From positions 62,001-126,000 of the forward strand of contig NZ_BMZQ01000003.1 of the NCBI RefSeq assembly GCF_014652875.1: a stretch of 64,000 bases of DNA. The letters run 5' to 3'. Under the pieces are notes generated by a model. It did not search any database. It was not told where the DNA came from and worked only from the letters and a program-made list of their open reading frames with translations. The stretch is from Tianweitania populi. GTDB lineage: Bacteria > Pseudomonadota > Alphaproteobacteria > Rhizobiales > Rhizobiaceae. This document shows, one piece after another, positions 26,663 to 35,897 of this stretch. The stretch's first letter is position 1; each line of letters opens with the position of its first letter. Made by a program: the position numbers and the translations under genes.

Positions 26663-27942
26663 AACCGTTCGCCAACAACGTGGGCTGCCTGCGCACCGGC
26701 TTCGTAGTAGGCCTCCTTCATTCTGCGGTATGGCGCCTTCTGCGGTTCCGTCAGGGGCAACGGAAGGTCTTCTTCGCTCAATTCGCCGAGGATATGGCGA
26801 GCCAGAACCCGCCCGAACACCGTGCCCGGCGCGATGCCGCGGCCATTATAGCCCGAGAACCCGACAACGTTGGTCGCAAAGCGATGAAAGCGGGGCAAGG
26901 CATTGACCGTCATGCCGATGCGGCCATGCCACTCATGCTCGAACGCAAGCTCTCCAAGTTGCGGGAACAGGCGCCTTAGGGAGCGGCGAGCCCAGCCCTT
27001 GTGAATGGACGTGCCTGAATTGCGCAGTGCGCCAACGCTGCCAAACACCAGCCTCCCGGCTTTGTCCAAGCGGAAAGAGGAAAGGATTTCCTTCGTGTCC
27101 CACACGCCTTCGCGCCCTGGCAGGATCGAAGCCAGCAAGGACGCGTCGAGCGGCTGGGTCGCGAGGTTGAAATAGGGAAGATGCACCTGCTCGCTGCGGA
27201 CGGTTTCCCAAGGACCGGTACTGTATGCATCCGTCGCGACGACAATCCAGCTGGCAGTCACGCTGGCGCCGTTCGCCGAAACCTTCCAGCCGTTGTCTGC
27301 ACGCTCGGCTGCGACAACAGGGCTGCCTGTGTGGAGGACGACACCCGCCCGTACGGCGGCATGAGCGAGGCCGCGCACGTAGGCTAGCGGCTGCAGCGTT
27401 CCTGCGCGACGGTCCAACAGCGAACCGCTATAGGCACGGCTGCCGACATGCTTTGCAGTTTGTGCTGCGTCGAGGAGTTCGACGGGTGCGCCCCGACGCT
27501 GCCACTGCTCAGCGCGTTGCCTAAGTTCGCGCAGCCCCTCTGTCCCAGCTGCACAGTGCAGAGTGCCGTTGCGCTCAAGCTCACAGTCGATGCCATGCTT
27601 GTCGATCAGTTGCATCACCGCCTTGGGACCGTTGCCCAACAACTGCAGCAGCCGCTCGCCATGCACTTCGCCAAGCTCGGCAGGGAGGTCGTCAGGCATG
27701 ACCCACATGCCCGCATTGATCAGGCCGACATTCCGGCCAGCGCCGCCAAAGCCTACCTCGTTCGCTTCCAGAACGACTACACTTCGTCCTGCCTCCGCGA
27801 GATGGAGTGCAGCCGACAGCCCAGTATAGCCTGCGCCGACAACAACGACATCAGCCGCCGCATCCTTCAGCAACGGCTCCGAGCCCGGGGCCGGCGGCGC
27901 CGTTTCTTCCCACAATCCATGGGAACGTCGATCATTCAGCAT
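26659..27942 (-). CDS. DAO-family FAD-dependent amine/amino-acid oxidoreductase
   Basis: A 427-aa D-amino-acid-oxidase-fold protein. The FAD dinucleotide motif is VVVVGAGYTGLSAALHLAEAG (about residues 32-52), followed by EANEVGFGGAGRNVGLINAG, a form seen in gamma-glutamylputrescine oxidase (PuuB)-like enzymes. The C-terminal flavin motif is VGFSGYNGRGIAPGTVFG. It probably oxidises an amine or N-substituted amino acid. It is the distal gene of the minus-strand run that begins with the ABC transporter at 32948. Confidence 0.85.
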   Translation of the reverse strand: MLNDRRSHGLWEETAPPAPGSEPLLKDAAADVVVVGAGYTGLSAALHLAEAGRSVVVLEANEVGFGGAGRNVGLINAGMWVMPDDLPAELGEVHGERLLQLLGNGPKAVMQLIDKHGIDCELERNGTLHCAAGTEGLRELRQRAEQWQRRGAPVELLDAAQTAKHVGSRAYSGSLLDRRAGTLQPLAYVRGLAHAAVRAGVVLHTGSPVVAAERADNGWKVSANGASVTASWIVVATDAYSTGPWETVRSEQVHLPYFNLATQPLDASLLASILPGREGVWDTKEILSSFRLDKAGRLVFGSVGALRNSGTSIHKGWARRSLRRLFPQLGELAFEHEWHGRIGMTVNALPRFHRFATNVVGFSGYNGRGIAPGTVFGRVLARHILGELSEEDLPLPLTEPQKAPYRRMKEAYYEAGAQAAHVVGERF

Positions 27943-27993
27943 GTCTTTTCCTCGCGGGACACTCGAACTGGTCCGGGCCGGCTTCCATTGCGG

Positions 27994-29121
27994 CTACATT
28001 CTTGACCGGCCGAAAGCATAGTCAGTGACCTTCGGTAAGAAGGTGCGGGTTGCATAACCATCAGGCTTGTCACCTACCGTTACACCAGCATTCAAGACGC
28101 CGGCCTGATAGTCATCTGCGAACAGCGTATAGGGATGTGCAAGCTCGATACGGCTGGCCTCAGCCAAGTCTAACAGTACGTCGTCGGGAAGGCTGAACGC
28201 GAGTGCGGCCATATTGACGTTTAACTGCTCGACGCTCCGGGCACCCACAATTGCGCTGGCAATCGATGGCTGAGACACGGCCCAGTTCAACGCGATCTGC
28301 GCCATGCTTCTGCCAAGCGTCGCGGAAGCGTCATGAAGGATCCCAAGGATGCGCTGGTTGCGGTCAGTAAAGAGGCCCAGGCCGCTTCCGGATTGATCGA
28401 GCGCCAAACGGCCTTCGCCAGGGTCTCGCCCCTGATACTTTCCTGACAGTAAGCCCATCGCCAGAGGGCTCCACGCTGTTATGCCGAGCCCTAACGCATG
28501 AGCCAGCGGCACGAACTCCTGCTCGATGCTGCGTTCAACCAGCGAGTAAGGAAGCTGGAGACAGGCCGGCTGCGACAGACCGTGAAGTTCTGCCCATGTC
28601 TGCGCCCTGCCGGGTACATCGGATAACCCCCAGTACCGGATCTTGCCAGCGCGTACGAGATCGTCAAAGCCCCGAATGACCTCTTCGGCCGGCGTGACCC
28701 GGTCCCAGGTGTGCAGCAGGTAAAGGTCGATGTAGTCTGTCCTCAACCGGCGCAGCGAAGCATCCACGGCGCGCATCATTGACTTGCGGCCATTGCCGCC
28801 AGCATTCGGGTTCCCGGGCTGAAGGCTGTTCGAGAACTTGGTGGATATTACAACCTGGTCCCGAAGCCCGGCTTCGGCCACAAACTGGCCGAGCAGGCTT
28901 TCGCTCAGGCCTTCTCCATAGGAATCCGCAGTGTCAATGAAGTTGCCGCCGGCCTGTACGTAACGCTGGAAAATGGATCGTGCTGTTTGTTCGTCAGATC
29001 CCCAGGCGCCCTTGATCCCCCTGATGCCTTTGTTCCCGAAAGTCATCGTGCCAAGGGCCAGCCTGCTTACACGCAGGCCTGAGCGCCCCAGGTGATAGTA
29101 GTGATCAATCGCCATCGCCAA
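27994..29121 (-). CDS. Aldo/keto reductase
   Basis: A 375-aa AKR-superfamily protein (TIM barrel, NADPH-dependent). The catalytic residues are placed as usual: Asp and Tyr in FIDTADSYGEG, Lys in VVISTKFS, His in YIDLYLLHTWD. The strand GLGITAWSPLAMGLLSGKY is typical of the tas/YajO-like group. It may reduce an aldehyde produced by the neighbouring oxidases; the order of genes supports this, but the substrate is unknown. Confidence 0.85.
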   Translation of the reverse strand: MAMAIDHYYHLGRSGLRVSRLALGTMTFGNKGIRGIKGAWGSDEQTARSIFQRYVQAGGNFIDTADSYGEGLSESLLGQFVAEAGLRDQVVISTKFSNSLQPGNPNAGGNGRKSMMRAVDASLRRLRTDYIDLYLLHTWDRVTPAEEVIRGFDDLVRAGKIRYWGLSDVPGRAQTWAELHGLSQPACLQLPYSLVERSIEQEFVPLAHALGLGITAWSPLAMGLLSGKYQGRDPGEGRLALDQSGSGLGLFTDRNQRILGILHDASATLGRSMAQIALNWAVSQPSIASAIVGARSVEQLNVNMAALAFSLPDDVLLDLAEASRIELAHPYTLFADDYQAGVLNAGVTVGDKPDGYATRTFLPKVTDYAFGRSRM

Positions 29122-29141
29122 GCTGTCCCGGTCGACCTGCG

Positions 29142-29876
29142 TTACATCCGGCCATCATAGCGGCGGCGCGCCACGCTCTGCTGCACGTAGTTGATCATCG
29201 TGACGAAGTCGAAAACCGGCTTGCCCGTCGCAGTCTGGATGGCATGCGCGTAAGGCGGTAGATCGCTGCACTCCAGCAAGATCGAGCGAACATCAGGGCT
29301 CTCCTCCACCAGCTGGCGCGCCACGGCGGTGACCTCCTGCTCTATCCGCCCACTGTCGAGCGTGCCTTTCTCCTCGAGGATCGCTTCGCGGAACTCCGTC
29401 TGGCCTTCCATGCCCGCGATCGCCAAGGGGATATGCGCCGGTACGTTGCTGGCCTCGAAGTGCCTCGGCGTCAGGCGAGATGCGTTAGCAGTGATGATGC
29501 CAACGGTCCCGCCAGTGACGGCATGCATGAAGGGTATCTGGATCAGGCTTGACAGGAAGACGGGGATTTCGACGGCTGCGGCCACTTCCTCCTGGAAATA
29601 GGCCATGAAACCGCATGCGCCGGTGATCGCTTTTACACCCCGGTCCTGCAGCTCCAAAGCCGCTTCGATGAACACTTCGCGGAGCGCGGGGTCGCGTTGA
29701 TTGAGGAGCCGGTCGATCGAGGCACCGCGTACTTCCTGAAAGCGTACCGGGAAGTCATAGGTCGTCGCGTTCCCGACGTTTCCAGGAACGCAGGGGTATG
29801 CGGCATCCAGGATCAGGATGCCGATGGACTCGCCATACCAAGACTGCGTCTTGCGCAAGACCGAATAAACAGCCAT
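29142..29876 (-). CDS. Aspartate/glutamate racemase-family protein
   Basis: A 244-aa protein of the Asp/Glu/hydantoin racemase fold. The two catalytic cysteines of the family are seen in TGACGFMAYFQ (first half) and LLECSDLPPYA (second half). It lies between the aldo/keto reductase and the binding protein gene and reads in the same direction, so it likely inverts or isomerises the imported amino acid. Length is normal for the family. Confidence 0.8.
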   Translation of the reverse strand: MAVYSVLRKTQSWYGESIGILILDAAYPCVPGNVGNATTYDFPVRFQEVRGASIDRLLNQRDPALREVFIEAALELQDRGVKAITGACGFMAYFQEEVAAAVEIPVFLSSLIQIPFMHAVTGGTVGIITANASRLTPRHFEASNVPAHIPLAIAGMEGQTEFREAILEEKGTLDSGRIEQEVTAVARQLVEESPDVRSILLECSDLPPYAHAIQTATGKPVFDFVTMINYVQQSVARRRYDGRM

Positions 29877-29941
29877 CCCGATATCTCCGGCAGCATGCTC
29901 TGGTTGAAGAAAGGAGAGGCTGGCTGCCTCCCACGAAGTCT

Positions 29942-30784
29942 CTATTGAAGCAGGCGTGCTTCGCCTGTGTCGCCAGCCGTGCCATCCAGCCCATAGGACT
30001 TAAGGATTTTCACGATAGTGCCATCCTCATGCATTGCCTTGACCTGGGCATCCAGCGCCGCTCCCAGCTCTGTGGCTTTGAGCGCATATGGGAACGCGGC
30101 CTGGGCTGCTTCCTTAGTAGCCTTCACGCGATCATCGGGTTCCGCGGCCTTGACCTGATAACCCTTCAAGGCACCCTTCTGCTCGGCAACGACCCCCGTA
30201 GAGTAACCATCGACTGCCACGTCGATACGGCCAGAGAACAGGTCCTGCTGCATGTTGACGGAGTTCGGATACAGCTTGAGCGAGGAACCGAGAAGCGCCT
30301 TAAGGTCGGCCACCCACAGGTAGCCCTGCACGGTCCCGACCGACTTGCCTTCGAGGTCAGAAACCTTCGAAAGACCGTCCTTCGAATAGATGCCCATCTG
30401 GTCGACGTAAAGCGGCGCTGAAAGGTTCATGGCCTTGGCGCGTTCTGCGGTACGGTACCAATCACCTGTGGTGATGTCAGCCTGACCAGATAGGACATAC
30501 TGGATGGCTGCTGCAGGATCGACGGCGACCGCCTTTACGGTCAGGCATTCGCGTTTCGCGAATTCCGCGGCAATGTCGCCATCGATGCCCTTCATCGCCC
30601 CGGCCTCGTCAAGAAAGGAATGAGGCGCATAGGTGGTCACTGCAACAGTCAGGGTTCCAGACTCAATCGTGCTGAATTGATGCGCGGGCTTGCAGTCCTG
30701 CGCCGCAGCAAACTGGGCAGAAAGCAGCATCGCCCCGGCTGCTGCGGCAAGAAGAAGCGAGGTCTTCGACATAGAAGAGTTCAT
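29942..30784 (-). CDS. Amino-acid-type ABC substrate-binding protein
   Basis: A 280-aa SBP_bac_3 periplasmic protein. The signal peptide (about 1-28) ends in SAQFAAAQD. The family segments GIDGDIAAEFAKRECL, YVLSGQADITTGDWYRT and LFSGRIDVAVDGYSTG are present. The AAAGGAG ribosome site supports the ATG at 30784. It completes the four-gene importer with two permeases and an ATPase upstream. Confidence 0.87.
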   Translation of the reverse strand: MNSSMSKTSLLLAAAAGAMLLSAQFAAAQDCKPAHQFSTIESGTLTVAVTTYAPHSFLDEAGAMKGIDGDIAAEFAKRECLTVKAVAVDPAAAIQYVLSGQADITTGDWYRTAERAKAMNLSAPLYVDQMGIYSKDGLSKVSDLEGKSVGTVQGYLWVADLKALLGSSLKLYPNSVNMQQDLFSGRIDVAVDGYSTGVVAEQKGALKGYQVKAAEPDDRVKATKEAAQAAFPYALKATELGAALDAQVKAMHEDGTIVKILKSYGLDGTAGDTGEARLLQ

Positions 30785-30808
30785 GGCAGATCTCCTTTCA
30801 AAGGTTAT

Positions 30809-31471
30809 TCAACGTTCAGCGTAACGGCCTGCACGCTTCTCCACGTGCCCGACGAGGATGGCTGCCGGGACCGAAACAGCAGCGTAGAGGCACCCCGCCG
30901 CAAGAAGGACAGGGAAGTAGCGGAACGTGCCCGAGCCGATTTCATAGGCGCGGCTGACCAGTTCCGGCAGTGCGATGGTGAAGCAGAGCGACGTGCCCTG
31001 GAAGATCAGAATAGAAAAGCCCAGAAGAGGCGGCAAAGCGACCCGGAGTGCCTGCGGCAGGAGAACGTAGCGCAGTTCGTCAACCCCAGTGAGGCCGATC
31101 GCCTCGGCGGCATCCCGTTGGCCGCGTGGTATTGACTGGAGGCTCGCGCGGATAATCTCGCTCGTGTAAGCGCCCGTGTTCCAGGCAAGCGCCACCACGG
31201 CTGCCGTGAACGAGCCGAGCGTCAACCCCGTGGCCGGCAAGCCAAAATAGATGAACTGCAGCAGCACGAGTGCAGGGGCGCCGCGGCCAATTTCGACTAG
31301 CACCAGCGAGACCGTCTTGAGTATCCTGCTTCGCGCTATGACCCCGAGCGCGAGGAGCAAGCCGAGCGGCATGCCGAACAGCAGGCTTAGTGCGGCAACC
31401 TGCAGGCTGATCGTCAGTCCCGCAAGAAGCTCGGGCAGCCAAGCAACGAGTTCTTCGTAAGCTGGGAGCAT
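30809..31471 (-). CDS. Amino-acid-type ABC transporter permease
   Basis: A 220-aa HAAT-family inner-membrane permease. The EAA loop is GQRDAAEAIGLTGVDELRYVLLPQAL. The start chosen (MLPAYEELVAWLP) gives a TGATG overlap with the preceding permease; a longer start at 31522 lies inside that gene. It ends 24 bases before the binding-protein gene. Confidence 0.87.
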   Translation of the reverse strand: MLPAYEELVAWLPELLAGLTISLQVAALSLLFGMPLGLLLALGVIARSRILKTVSLVLVEIGRGAPALVLLQFIYFGLPATGLTLGSFTAAVVALAWNTGAYTSEIIRASLQSIPRGQRDAAEAIGLTGVDELRYVLLPQALRVALPPLLGFSILIFQGTSLCFTIALPELVSRAYEIGSGTFRYFPVLLAAGCLYAAVSVPAAILVGHVEKRAGRYAER

Positions 31472-32115
31472 CAGGCTGCCACCTTCGATCGGAGATAGGC
31501 GTCTGCAGATCGCGACAGCCACGCAACTGGCAAGCTAAGGACAACGTAAAGCAGGCCGACAACGGCAAAAACTTCTAAACCCTGGAAGGTCAGCTGGGAT
31601 AAGCGGTTGCCCTGGAACGCGAGTTCCGCCACGCCGATCGTAGACGCGACGGCCGTCTCCTTCATGAGGCCGATCAAGTAGCTCGCTGCGGACGGGAGAG
31701 CAACGCGGAGCGCCTGCGGCGCGATGATGAAAGCGACCGTGCTTAGGCGGCCTAGATCAAGAGCGTTGGCTGCTTCCCACTGCCCGTGGTGTATCGATTT
31801 CAGCGCCCCTCTATAGATTTCCGCCATATTGGCCGCAGCAATCAAGCCCAGCCCCGTCAAGGCCGCGACAAAGGGGCTGATCGGGAAGTAACTCATCCCC
31901 AGGCCAAAGAAGATGATGAACAGCCATAGCAGGGGCGGGATACCGCGCACGACCTGGATCAGTGACATGGCAAAAAGGCGCAGCGGCAGGAACTGGCTTT
32001 CCCGAGCCGCGAGCAGCGGCACTGCAACGATGGAGCCTATCAGGAATGCGCCGAGCGTCAGGGCGACTGTCCAAGGCAGGCCACGCAGAATGACGAATAT
32101 ATCCGCTTGGCTCAT
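31471..32115 (-). CDS. Amino-acid-type ABC transporter permease
   Basis: A 214-aa HAAT-family permease with five hydrophobic segments; the EAA loop reads GQWEAANALDLGRLSTVAFIIAPQAL. Its ATG overlaps the ATPase stop by four bases and its stop overlaps the next permease by one. It forms the heterodimeric channel with the 220-aa permease. Confidence 0.87.
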   Translation of the reverse strand: MSQADIFVILRGLPWTVALTLGAFLIGSIVAVPLLAARESQFLPLRLFAMSLIQVVRGIPPLLWLFIIFFGLGMSYFPISPFVAALTGLGLIAAANMAEIYRGALKSIHHGQWEAANALDLGRLSTVAFIIAPQALRVALPSAASYLIGLMKETAVASTIGVAELAFQGNRLSQLTFQGLEVFAVVGLLYVVLSLPVAWLSRSADAYLRSKVAA

Positions 32116-32948
32116 CGATCATGCACCGCACGCAGGAAACGCTTTGTCCTCTCTTGCTGGGGCTGGCGCATGACCTGGTTCGACGAGCCTTTTTCGACAA
32201 TGTCGCCATCGGCCATCATCATCACCGTGTCGGATACGTTTTCCGCGAAACCCATCTCATGCGTCACGACGATCATCGTCATGCCGCTGTCGGCGAGCTC
32301 GCGCATGACGGCAAGCACCTCAAGACCGAGCTCAGGGTCCAGAGCCGATGTGGGTTCATCAAAGAGCATGACTTCCGGGTCGAGCGCGAGCGCTCTTGCG
32401 ATCGCTATGCGTTGCTGCTGCCCACCTGAACAGCGGCCGGGATGCTGGCCGGCTTTATCGGCCAAGCCGACACGGCTGAGAAGCTGCATCGCACGCTCTT
32501 CCGCCTCTGCACGGCTCCGGCCAAGTACGCGTTCCTGGGCAATGCTGACATTTCGCAAGACAGTCATGTGCGGGAAGAGATTGAAGGACTGAAATACCAT
32601 GCCCACCCGACGCCTGAGCTTGGAAAGTTCAGCCCTTTCGACTGGCATCGATGCGTCGATCGTAGTGGGGCCAATGGTGATCGTCCCCCCGTCTGGCCGC
32701 TCCAGGTAATTGATGCAGCGAAGCAGCGTGCTCTTGCCGGAACCGCTCGGCCCGATGATGGCAAGCACTTCGCCTGGCCTAACATCTAGGTCGATCGCAT
32801 CGAGAACGGTGTGTGCCCCGAAATGCTTGCTTAATGCACGAAGCCGGATGACCGTCCCGTTGCTTCCCTGCTCCATCATGATGCCGCCGTTGCTACGATC
32901 CTGCGATGACTGCGGGGGATCCGCAAGGTACAGCACTGCGCCATCCAT
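32112..32948 (-). CDS. Amino-acid-type ABC transporter ATPase
   Basis: A 278-aa HisP/GlnQ-type ATPase: Walker A GPSGSGKST, Q-loop MVFQSFNLFPH, Walker B VMLFDEP and H-loop VTHEMGF. The signature is RCSGGQQQR, where most relatives have LSGGQQQR, an unusual Leu-to-Cys change. A very strong ribosome site (GGAGGAG, seven bases before ATG 32948) fixes the start even though the first 25 residues precede the usual N-terminus. It is the first gene of the minus-strand importer/catabolic run. Confidence 0.88.
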   Translation of the reverse strand: MDGAVLYLADPPQSSQDRSNGGIMMEQGSNGTVIRLRALSKHFGAHTVLDAIDLDVRPGEVLAIIGPSGSGKSTLLRCINYLERPDGGTITIGPTTIDASMPVERAELSKLRRRVGMVFQSFNLFPHMTVLRNVSIAQERVLGRSRAEAEERAMQLLSRVGLADKAGQHPGRCSGGQQQRIAIARALALDPEVMLFDEPTSALDPELGLEVLAVMRELADSGMTMIVVTHEMGFAENVSDTVMMMADGDIVEKGSSNQVMRQPQQERTKRFLRAVHDR

Positions 32949-33279
32949 CTACAATCTCCTCCGCCGGGCAGGCACCCTGCCTATCCGAAGCATGACGCAC
33001 ACATGGCTTTTTGAGCTTGCATTCCATGAGCCTCGCAGCCCTGGAATGTCTTTGTTCCCACGTCTTGAGCCAGACTAAACGCCAATGCCTAGACGGAGCA
33101 GGGCATAAAAGATCGATCCCGACCTAACCTGAAGTTATGGGTGAAGCACCATTTTCAAGATTGCGGGTGCGGTTACGCTGGAACTGGCTCGCAATGTCAT
33201 CGCCAACAATTACCAAGAACGAGAGCCTCGTTCCGATCCTTGAAGCGTTCAACCCGCGCGATTGCCAGGTTGGCAGGTC

Positions 33280-33396
33280 AACGCCATGATCTGCCGCCCC
33301 AAGGAGTTGGACCGGACTGCCACTCGCTAGGACTAGCTCGCTCGCAACTTCCTCTCAGCCGTGGGCCTCATGGCCGCGGTCGCGTTCTGGCTTTGA
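33280..33396 (+). pseudogene. IS5-type transposase C-terminal remnant
   Basis: One frame reads RTATR, stop, D, stop, then LARNFLSAVGLMAAVAFWL and a terminal stop. In IS5-family transposases this segment is RIATRYDKLARNFLSAV, so the two internal TAG codons replace the Tyr and Lys codons. Upstream residues (CRPKELD) fit a decayed CRLKDWR segment. The flanking bases 32949-33279 hold no gene I can see. No inverted repeats were identified. Confidence 0.6.
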
Positions 33397-33429
33397 AAAC
33401 ATTATGCTTCTTCAACCGAGGAGAGAACC

Positions 33430-33801
33430 ATGGCCGTCAAACGGATTATCGCCAATATCGCTACGCCCTATCCTGATGCTGCTCGGTCATTCTATTGTGA
33501 CATATTGGGCCTTGAAGCTGTCATGGATCATGGCTGGATGATCACGTTTGCTGCGCCGGCAATAGATGGCAGGCCGCAGGTTAGCTTTGCCAGCGAAGGA
33601 GGTTCTGGAACAGCTGTTCCCGATCTATCTGTCGAAGTCGATAACTTTGAAGAAGTCCAGCAGCGTGCCGAAACAGCTGGGCTTGAAGTTGAGTATGGTC
33701 CGACCGATGAGCCCTGGGGCGTAAGGCGCTTCTATGTCCGCGACCCGTTCGGACGCCTTATCAACGTCCTCAGCCACGGTCACAACGCTGTAGTCGATTG
33801 A
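33430..33801 (+). CDS. VOC-superfamily (glyoxalase/bleomycin-resistance-like) protein
   Basis: A 123-aa single-domain protein of the vicinal-oxygen-chelate fold. Features are ATPYPDAARSFYCDILGLEA at the N-terminus and GVRRFYVRDPFGRLINVLSH at the C-terminus, with metal-ligand-type positions near each. A GAGGAGAGAACC ribosome site precedes the ATG. Substrate unknown; related proteins include dioxygenases and fosfomycin/bleomycin resistance proteins. It starts 33 bases after the transposase remnant. Confidence 0.8.
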   Translation: MAVKRIIANIATPYPDAARSFYCDILGLEAVMDHGWMITFAAPAIDGRPQVSFASEGGSGTAVPDLSVEVDNFEEVQQRAETAGLEVEYGPTDEPWGVRRFYVRDPFGRLINVLSHGHNAVVD

Positions 33802-33813
33802 GTCTGAACCTTA

Positions 33814-33841
33814 ACGAAGGAATTTTTGAGAGAGCCTTCGT
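33814..33841. terminator. Hairpin after VOC gene
   Basis: A perfect seven-base stem (ACGAAGG at 33814-33820 and CCTTCGT at 33835-33841) with a 14-base loop lies between convergent genes. There is no T-tract, so termination is only suggested by position. Confidence 0.35.
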
Positions 33842-33899
33842 CACAGCATGCTGTCAACCGAATGCGGTTGAAGTGGAAATTCGTGAAAAAAGCGGCGAC

Positions 33900-35225
33900 T
33901 TACGTTCGCCGAAAAGTGATACGGAACACTGATCCACCTCCCTCTCTAGGACGGTAGCTTGCTTCTGCATCCATACCGTTGGCCAAGGTCTTGACGATGT
34001 ACAGCCCTAGGCCAGACCCTCTCGTGCCGTTGAGCGGGGTATTCGTTCCGCGCTGAAACTTACCGAACAACTGCGCACGTTGCTCAACAGGGATCCCAAT
34101 GCCCCTGTCGCAAACTTCAATGAAGGGCGAAGAGCCTCCGCTCGCTCTTAGTTCCACAATTGAAGAGAGCGGAGAAAACCGTATGGCGTTGGAAAGGAGG
34201 TTGTCGAGTATCTGGGCAAGGTCGTCCTTTTCCACGAACGCTTCTGCTGCTGGCGGTTGGAGAGCCAAGATGATTGTTATACCGCTGTGTTCGGCGATAG
34301 ATCGAGCGCGTGCGGCGGCCGAGCGAAGCGACTGACCGAGATCGCTGCGCTGGAGCTTTCCAAACTGCTTGGTCTCAGCTTCGTGCGCTTCAAGTATTCG
34401 GCCAATTAATGCCTGCATGCCGGCGATGCTGTTTCTTGCTTCACGCAAGATGCCTTGCCATCCTGCTTTTGTATGGGGTGGGCGCGTTGAGGCAAGATCC
34501 AGCAAATTGCCTAGGCCGTACAATGGACTACGCAGATCATGCGCAGCAACGGCCATCAGGGAATTGAGCTCAATGTTGCTCGCATGCAAACGCGCGTTGA
34601 CCTTCTTAAGTGTTGCGTTCTGTTCTGCGATCTGGCGCTTTTGCCGCTCGTCCGTTTGTTCTAGGTGGTTCAGGCCCCAACGCCCCATGGTCGCGAAAGA
34701 GACGGCGAGTATCGTATTGAATATGCCATTGATTTTGTCGAACGGGCTCAAATGTGTGAGCAACATCCAGGTGACATAGACAGCAAGGGTACTAAGACAA
34801 AGCGCTAGAAAGCGGCGAGGTGGTATCAGGAAGAATACGGCGCAAGCCATGGCTGTAAGGCCGTAACCGGAAGCCAACCGACCTGTCATGGAAATGAAGT
34901 ACCCGAGACTTTGTGATGCCAGCAATACGAAAAGGATGAAAATGTCCGGCAATCGTTTGGAATGCTGGCTGCCGTTTCGTTGAACATGGCGGGCATACAG
35001 GATGAAGCCTAACGCGATTGCTGCGAGTGCTAGGCATAACCATGCCATCTCAGGAATGCCTCTGTACCGGCTGAACGATGCTTCAACAGCGGCAACCAGG
35101 ATTGCCAGTAGGCCAACGGCTTCCATGCGGCGCAAGTTCAGACGAAGTCTGCGATGCGGATGATCAAGAAGATCACCGCCGGCTGGATCGAGCAGGCGGC
35201 GCCAATCGGTGACGGTCACTTTCAT
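33900..35225 (-). CDS. Membrane-bound sensor histidine kinase
   Basis: A 441-aa kinase. About six membrane helices cover residues 35-185, followed by a coiled coil and a HisKA domain with the phosphorylated H229 in AAHDLRSPL. The ATPase domain shows the N box DNLLSNAIRF, the G1 box DRGIGIP and the G2 box GSGLGLYIVK. There is no separate periplasmic sensor, so the input may be membrane or intramembrane. It is three bases from its response regulator gene, its probable partner. Confidence 0.88.
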   Translation of the reverse strand: MKVTVTDWRRLLDPAGGDLLDHPHRRLRLNLRRMEAVGLLAILVAAVEASFSRYRGIPEMAWLCLALAAIALGFILYARHVQRNGSQHSKRLPDIFILFVLLASQSLGYFISMTGRLASGYGLTAMACAVFFLIPPRRFLALCLSTLAVYVTWMLLTHLSPFDKINGIFNTILAVSFATMGRWGLNHLEQTDERQKRQIAEQNATLKKVNARLHASNIELNSLMAVAAHDLRSPLYGLGNLLDLASTRPPHTKAGWQGILREARNSIAGMQALIGRILEAHEAETKQFGKLQRSDLGQSLRSAAARARSIAEHSGITIILALQPPAAEAFVEKDDLAQILDNLLSNAIRFSPLSSIVELRASGGSSPFIEVCDRGIGIPVEQRAQLFGKFQRGTNTPLNGTRGSGLGLYIVKTLANGMDAEASYRPREGGGSVFRITFRRT

Positions 35226-35228
35226 CGC

Positions 35229-35897
35229 TTAGCTGTTGCCCTCAACATGCTCGCGAGCAAGAGCTTGAAGATCGCGCATCGCGCCTAGCTTGAACTTGAC
35301 CTTCAGACGCTCGCAGTAGGTGGCCACGGTCTTGATTGACAATCCTAGGGCGTCCGCAATCTCTCGGCTGGAAGTTCCGTTTCCAACCAGGCGGAGGATC
35401 TGCAATTCACGATTTGAAAGCGCATCGATGTTCGGCTTTACCGACATAGATGCCTCACTCTCGCCTCGCTCAGTCAGGCGGGACCTAACGTCTTCACTCA
35501 CATAGATCTGGTTTCGCGCAATCATCCCAAGGGCTGTCGCCACTCGTTCCAAGCCCTCAGATTTGGCTACATAGCCTTTGGCACCGGCTTGCAGAGCCCG
35601 GCGGGCAAACGTCCACTCGCTATGGCTGGAGTAGACTAGGATGCGAGTCTTCGCTGCGATACGGCAAAGATCCTGAACCATTTCCATTCCATCGCGTCCG
35701 CCAAGCACCAAGTCGCAAATAATGAAGTCTGGTTGAAGTGCTAGTGTCTGGCTGCGCGCCGCGACGCTGTCTCCCGCCTCGCCACAGACTTCAAACCGGG
35801 GATCGCGCGAGAACAAAAAGCGCAGGCCATAAAGGACCACTGGATGGTCGTCGATGATGAGGACACGTGCGCGCATCACAATCGAAGCCTGGACCAA
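35229..35897 (-). CDS. NarL/FixJ-family response regulator
   Basis: A 222-aa regulator. The receiver domain begins RVLIIDDHPVVLYGLRFLF, with the phosphorylated aspartate D62 in IICDLVLGG. The C-terminal LuxR-type HTH shows LSNRELQILRLVGNGTSSRE and KTVATYCERLKVKF. It is first in the two-gene operon with the kinase. A shorter start at residue 8 (MRARVLII) is equally possible. Confidence 0.88.
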   Translation of the reverse strand: MVQASIVMRARVLIIDDHPVVLYGLRFLFSRDPRFEVCGEAGDSVAARSQTLALQPDFIICDLVLGGRDGMEMVQDLCRIAAKTRILVYSSHSEWTFARRALQAGAKGYVAKSEGLERVATALGMIARNQIYVSEDVRSRLTERGESEASMSVKPNIDALSNRELQILRLVGNGTSSREIADALGLSIKTVATYCERLKVKFKLGAMRDLQALAREHVEGNS

